Assembly (NCBI RefSeq): GCF_964340395.1
Contig: NC_135568.1
Span: forward strand, 8,442,280 to 8,506,279
Length of the DNA stretch: 64,000 bases
Direction of reading: 5' to 3'
DNA from: Glandiceps talaboti
Lineage: Eukaryota; Hemichordata; Enteropneusta; Spengelidae
The notes under the pieces were generated by a model. That model made no database searches. It saw only the letters and a program-made list of their open reading frames with translations, and was not told the DNA's origin. Position 1 is the stretch's first letter; every line of letters starts with the position of its first letter. Positions 58,701-64,000 of this stretch are shown piece after piece. The position numbers and the translations under genes are program-made.

Positions 58701-61000
58701 AGTTGAACCGGTTCGAAACTACCTCAGGGGGGTGGTTTCGATTCGGTTCCATCCATTGGGAGCCAAAATGCTCTGGGGTAACACATACAAAATTCCTCTC
58801 ACTCAGTAACTGCAATTGAACCAATTAATCACTTTTGTGGAATATGTCCTGTAAATAACTTTCCATGTTTGCATATACCATGAGTATCATTATAGTAAAC
58901 ACTTCTGGCAGCAAAACTAATCATTTGTGTTTACACATGAACAGGATTTCAGAACTGCTTTACAACTACAAATAAAAAGACTAGTTAACTTGAGATTTAT
59001 TGATTTACTGTCAAGTGATTAATACAGTTTGGTGAAAGCTTTTTAACAATCTAACTTGATTGCTCTAACTGCAGGTTTACAAAAATTTCAAATCACATAT
59101 TGACTTCTAACATTTTATTTTTTGATTGTGAACTTCCCTTTTATAGTAATCCTTGATTTTAGCAGACCATGTATGAAGTGACCTTGATGAAGATACAGCA
59201 TAACATATGGTGACTCAAATTGTGTACAATCTTTGGTTGCTAAGGTGTGATTGTTGTTATTCAAGGTTCAAAGTACGACAACCACAGACACTTGTGGGCT
59301 GAGATTATAGCCTTTATAGCTTTTCCTCTGTCAGGTTAGTTAGTTGTATGCTCACCCAAAATTTCAGACAAGTGTGCAGTGTCATTATATACTATTGGAA
59401 AGTTGTGTAATAAATTTGGCAAAATTGTATAAATGTATATTTTTCTAAATACACCAGACAGATTGTAATATTAACAAAATGCACACATAGTTGTTTGTAG
59501 TTTTGTTCCTATACAGTGTCGTTACGATTTACGAGAGACCATGTTGGCATCCAGACTAAGTTGTTTGTGGATTATGGAGATAATATGCTACTGAGCAATC
59601 TTGGTTCCAAAATTTAGCATCTTTAATTAATATCACAGTTAGACATCAAGACACAAGCCTTATAAGCTGAAATATCCACTATTCATTTTAGTTATTCAGA
59701 AATGTACTCAAATGGAAATCTCTTCTGTAGGGACATTGATTGTGTTTGTTGTACCTGCTTGAATAGTCTAGTCCCTATACGGAATCATTATGATTTACAC
59801 CTCCGTGGTTTGGAGACCATTGGCATGATCCAGACTAACAGCTAGAATGACTCACAAAGGCTATATACAACTCCCCATATACCACTTCAATGTAGTAAAC
59901 AGCATTGAGCTTTTAATCTGTCTGCTGTCAATGATCCTCATCAGAATGACATTCCATAGTTACAGTAGAATGTTTAACTTGACAAAAGTTCTTTTTATGA
60001 TAGTCATCCTATAGTTACCACTGTGACAGTCTCTGGTTATAAGAGTCAATACAATGGATGTCTTAGTACAAAAACATTATACATAATTAGCTATTTTTAA
60101 CATATTCATAACTGACTTAAATACTATATAATGTTTGTCTGTTTTATGTGTTTCTTTTGGCCATATCTTATGTATAATTTATACGCAATTTTATAATAAA
60201 TAATGAAATTTATGGCAAATAAAATATACTATCATGACTCTATGCACTTTGTGACTCATAGCTCATTGTCCTCAAAGTTGTGGTTATTGTTTAACATTTA
60301 ATGAATGATCTTAAATAGGAATAATAATGCAATTGTTTTGTGCATGTAGTACATTTATGGATTACTCTTAAGCTTACAAGTGACTGCATGAATCCTACAT
60401 TGCTATGCATACTCTGCTTGATGCTAGTCAGCTTGCAGGTGGAATAATTTAGTCAGGACTCGATTTTGACAATGCACCTTTCCTTCTCTGTCCTGCGAAA
60501 TCCAGGTGGTTAGGGACGATGTCAGAATCGAGTTCTGTACTCCTTCTGCAAGGGACTTAGTCTAATTTGATGTATGCTATACATTCCACATCAATGACCT
60601 TTGCTCTCATCTACTTCTACTATACAGTTATCAGCATATCTTTCTCATTGTATACATAATTTGGTTGTTACCTTGAAGCACTGGTACTTGCTTCAAATCC
60701 CTCAGTTTGGCTTGTACTTTTGATCAGTTCCTCTCCTCTCCTGTTCAGCAACTCCATCAAATTTGTGATAAAGAAGTTAGTTTTCAGTTGAGAGACTCCA
60801 CCCTTGGGTACTGACAATGGTTTCCGACATGTCGGGCATCGTAGTGTTTTTTTCCCAACCAACGGCAGAAGACATATTTCACAAAAAGTATGAAGACAGG
60901 GAAGAGTTTTAGGTTCTCTGAACTGATTAAAACAGATATTACATGTCAAGAAATCTGCTCCTATCTCGTTGACTAGCTTGGTGGATATTTCAGCAGCCAT
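55758..61000 (-). CDS. RING/coiled-coil/filamin/NHL protein (TRIM-NHL-like, no B-box seen), two exons, 651 aa
   Basis: Exon 1 is 61,000-60,672 and exon 2 is 57,384-55,758; the intron is GT..AG and the join is in frame (AG|G, Arg110). The RING has all eight ligands: C20, C23, C35, H37, C40, C43, C55 and C58. From about 111 to 250 is a coiled coil, about 281-383 a filamin/ABP280 repeat (GDGTYRL-type block DNRDGTYRLTV), and about 385-651 six NHL repeats (GDFNDPWGIAINKDGNIVSA is the first). This is the order in TRIM2/3/71-type E3 ubiquitin ligases, except that the B-boxes between RING and coiled coil are missing. No minus-strand frame in the intron could hold them as one exon. A role in ubiquitin ligation and RNA or protein binding by the NHL propeller is expected from the family. 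Confidence 0.9.
57851..58262. repeat. 30-bp minisatellite with an octamer motif in each unit
   Basis: About 13-14 units of CATTTGCATATATGGTGTAA followed by GTTGGTGCTT. Most units contain ATTTGCATAT; a few have TTACATAT. It lies in the intron of the TRIM-like gene. Because the unit is 30 bp and free of stops, both strands read open for over 100 codons; these frames are artefacts. Confidence 0.9.
58263..60667. other. Rest of the TRIM-like intron; diverged MITE-like sequences
   Basis: Two related sequences occur at about 59,515-59,565 and 59,765-59,845 (shared phrases ATTTAC, GAGACCAT and CCAGACTAA). A diverged relative of the AGTCC element lies at 60,426-60,557. No B-box exon was seen. Confidence 0.5.
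60426..60557. mobile_element. Diverged TIR element (MITE-like), copy 4
   Basis: Ends AGTCAGCTTGCAGG and TGCAAGGGACT resemble the AGTCCTGCTTGCA family; the inner phrase GTCAGAATCGAGT is shared with copy 3. Confidence 0.45.
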
Positions 61001-61797
61001 ATTGAGGGTTCTGGTGGTGGTGTTGTTAAATAATAAATTCCATGACCTGGCTTTCGAATATTAATTCAGGGGTCACCAATGATGTCAGTGTTGGAGGTTG
61101 CTACTAATATTTAACCAATGAGTTGATTATTAACTACAGGCAAATATTTGGAATATTCAAACTGAAATTTGGTTTACATGTAAAATTTATAGTATGTGAA
61201 CTGTCAAAGTTGAGCCAGTTTTGACACCCAAAAGATTTGCCTATCTGTCACAACATGCTGTTTTTTCTGGTGAATGCAAGCTAAGTAGCATTTAAAAAAG
61301 TCTCTGATCTAGCCTGAATATCACAAACTGAATCTTGAATTCCTAATTTTGAAACAGTTTTCAGTCTAGAAGACCCATTACTGTAGCCTTAGCCCAGTAG
61401 CCTAGAATCCTGGTGAATGGGATATTTTGATTTCCCCACATTGGAGAAATAACGAATATTCAAGACCTCATTTGTATGGATTCCAGGCAAGAGACTTATA
61501 GCTATCTGACACAACACATACTGGCTTTTGTGGTGAACAACATTGTCAGCCATATGCTACTTGCACAACAGCATAAACCTTTGATATAATGCTGATATAC
61601 AGAACTATTTCATACACATAGTGCCAGTTGTTGTCTCTTAGTGTTTTACTGGTTTTTAAGTTTAGGGGGTGTGCTAAAGTGAAATGGAACAATATACATT
61701 CAGACAATTCTTGGGTTGCTCCATTTCACTTTAGCATATCAAGTCTTAATGTAAAGGTACCGTATGTTAGTACATAACAAAGACAGCTGTCCCCCCC

Positions 61798-61830
<33 letters not shown>

Positions 61831-61890
61831 AAAAACAAAACAAAAAAACTCAACAACAAATTAAAAAAAAAAAAACCCACACACATGGTA
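61001..61890. other. 5' flank of the TRIM-like gene; hairpin and A-rich tract
   Basis: TGCTAAAGTGAAATGGA at 61,672-61,688 and its exact reverse complement at 61,720-61,736 form a 17-bp stem with a 31-nt loop. An A-rich tract lies at 61,791-61,876. No promoter motif could be fixed. Confidence 0.5.
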
Positions 61891-62257
61891 CATGCACAGA
61901 CACATTTTTATTTTTACATTTTTAAAAATACATAACAAATTGACGAAAATGAAAAAAAAAATCAGAAAAGATATGGGTTCAGAAAAAGTACCTCAGGAAA
62001 GTATCAGAAATACAAGAAACAAAGTAAATACAAGAACAAAGGGATTTCTCTTTCACATTTTTATCCATTTTAAGTTTGTTCTCATGATTTATTTATCAAT
62101 TATTACATTACAAACAGTTTGTAGGACTAAAGTATTAAATCAAACTGATATCAGGACTAAATTTTTAGGGGCATGATTATTGACAGACAGACAGACAGAC
62201 TGAGAAAGAGACACAACTGAGAGACAGTGACAGTGAGAGCGCAAGAGAAAGAGAGCC

Positions 62258-62258
<1 letters not shown>

Positions 62259-62341
<83 letters not shown>
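62259..62341. repeat. (GA)n microsatellite
   Basis: About 40 GA units flanked by CAGA repeats (62,185-62,200 and 62,342-62,352). Confidence 0.95.
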
Positions 62342-62354
<13 letters not shown>

Positions 62355-62399
62355 GTTTGTCTATACACACAAGAATAGAGCTTACAAATACACAATCTG

Positions 62400-62850
62400 A
62401 AGACATGTCTTGTATCCTGCAATAAACATGGTGAACAAATCAATTCTCTCATAATAAATATATAAAAATACAAAAGTGAACTGAAATTATACAAATAATT
62501 ACAAAGTGAAGTTGTGGTATTCAAAAAAGTGAAACAAATGTTTAAGATTAAAGTCTGCATCTTTAAGTTCCAGTATCACTCTACATCAATGAATATAACA
62601 CATGTAAATATACATATCACACTTTCACATCACAAAAACAACAATATATAAAAGAGATAAATTGATTCTAGATAGTGTTTGTCAATTTGACTAATTACAC
62701 AAAGTCATGAATTTCATTCATAGTATTTCCCTTAATGTGATATGGCACTTATCTTCTTTTGCATAAATATGGTACCAAATATAGTGTAGTATTTACAAAT
62801 AATCTCTTGTCAAAAGTTACACACAAAATAGCATAGCCTGTTTATGAAGC
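62400..62850. other. Nothing recognised
   Basis: AT-rich sequence without coding or repeat structure that I could see. Confidence 0.4.
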
Positions 62851-62852
62851 TA

Positions 62853-63128
62853 ATGGTAGTCTGTTCATCTGTCACACCATGCTTGTGTTGAGAATGTGAA
62901 AATGTTGGTAATTACCATTAGAACTGATTCAGTAAGCCACACCTGTGTTCATCATCTCTGCTGTGTTCATTTACATAATAACTTCATTTGAATAATGCCA
63001 TGGCTGTAATCAGGTTATTGGGTGCACACTTTCAAATTGTAATTAGCCACACATTTTCAAATCATAATTACCAACGTGTTCACATTCTCAACCCAAGCAA
63101 GGTATGACAGATAAACAGAGTACCACTA
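62853..63128. mobile_element. ~275-bp foldback element
   Basis: TGGTAGTCTGTTCATCTGTC at the left, followed by GTTGAGAATGTGAAAATG, is matched in reverse complement by CATTCTCAACCCAAGC, then GACAGATAAACAGAGTACCA at the right. The arms are about 65-70 bp with a few mismatches. Confidence 0.6.
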
Positions 63129-64000
63129 GAGCCAAAACAGTCTAAAAACAGCACTGCATTATTCATATATTAAAACACTCTAATACTCTCATATTTAATC
63201 AAAATGTGACATGATTCGTATTTTTAGAAATCTAAGTTTGCAACAGACTTTCAGAATAATTTTATAAACTTTGTAGATAATTATTGCACATTTAGTATCT
63301 ACTTATTATAGATAAAGCATGGATTTACAGGACTCCAAATGAACTTTTTTCTTTGGTACTCTTTGGTAACCCAAGGATAATGACCAATAGTTTTATATTC
63401 CTGAACTGAAAACAGAGTTCCTATATTGAAAATATCTGTGTTATTAAAATACTTTCATGTCCGTAAATCTTCCTTTAAATCATTGCATAATCAATGGTAC
63501 ATTGTAGCCTGGGTGGGCTACCAGCTGCAAATTATGGTAGCCCCATGACATGAATTGGTAGTCTGTGGACATGGGACTACTGTTAATTTCAAGCCCTGAT
63601 TTAATCCTTGGTACCTGTAATATCATTTTACATCATGCTAGGGGGTCAAAATAGAACAAAATGGTTGTTTTTATTTGCACATGCCTATAGTAATGCATGT
63701 TTATAACTGGAATAGAAGTCATGGTGTTGTCATGTCAACCAAATGATTGAAAGTTTGACCCTTGACCTAGATGTTAAATTTTATTTCAGGCAACAAGAAT
63801 TGTTGGAATTAATTGAAAGACAACACACAAAAAATATTTCTTGCTAAAGATTACAAACAATGGAAAACATTTACTAAATGAAAATTTGTACTAATGTTGC
63901 ACATTGTTCCAAGAAACAATAGAACAAAGAAATATAGTTAATTTGGTATGGAAAATATTAAAAACAAATGCAATGTTTTCATCTTGATGTCTGCATAATC
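63129..64000. other. Nothing recognised
   Basis: No exon, RNA gene or repeat structure was seen to the end of the window. Confidence 0.4.

Overview
This is eukaryotic nuclear DNA from an invertebrate animal. It is AT-rich, its genes have many introns with GT..AG borders, and it carries many microsatellites, minisatellites, foldback elements and retroelement scraps. The gene set is typical of marine bilaterians: an outer-arm dynein IC1/NME8-type gene with a glutamate-rich tail (known from sea urchin sperm IC1), tandem DUF4419 genes, a Mab-21/cGAS-like gene with a helical-repeat half, and a TRIM-NHL-like gene. A non-vertebrate deuterostome or a lophotrochozoan fits. The species cannot be fixed from sequence alone.

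Layout: (1) 1-4,674 holds no recognised exon; it has a ~119-bp tandem repeat, a tRNA-derived SINE and a long TA tract. (2) 4,675-23,166 (+) is the 3' part of an NME8/TXNDC3/IC1-like gene: two exons of its last NDP-kinase domain, then 14 small exons, all phase 1-1, that encode about 445 residues of acidic tail. The introns carry several minisatellites and a 347-bp near-perfect palindrome. (3) 24,574-39,110 (+) is a tandem segmental duplication. Each copy carries a complete four-exon DUF4419 gene of 397 codons with a conserved TATA box and CRE-like sites. Copy A alone has a ~2.5 kb minisatellite of about 100 units and a foldback element. Between the copies lie a non-LTR retrotransposon 3' fragment and, between two TA tracts, a sequence that folds as a type I hammerhead ribozyme on the minus strand. 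(4) 41,318-42,740 is a partial, internally deleted duplicate of the next gene. (5) 44,382-47,742 (-) is a Mab-21/cGAS-like nucleotidyltransferase gene followed by a TPR-like half; the two are in different frames and meet at a short AT tract. (6) 48,000-55,700 has no recognised gene; it holds octamer-rich sequence, short TIR elements and a 545-bp TIR element. (7) 55,758-61,000 (-) is a two-exon RING/coiled-coil/filamin/NHL gene that appears to lack B-boxes. (8) 61,000-64,000 holds only simple repeats and inverted repeats.

The genes do not form a pathway. NME8/IC1 belongs to ciliary outer-arm dynein. The Mab-21/cGAS-like and TRIM-like genes belong to families that often take part in innate immunity or regulation. 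DUF4419 has no known function. The points most worth a second look are the hammerhead, the two clusters of substitutions between the DUF4419 duplicates, the modular acidic exons of the IC1 gene, the split cGAS-like/TPR gene, and the one-unit versus ~100-unit state of the same intronic minisatellite.
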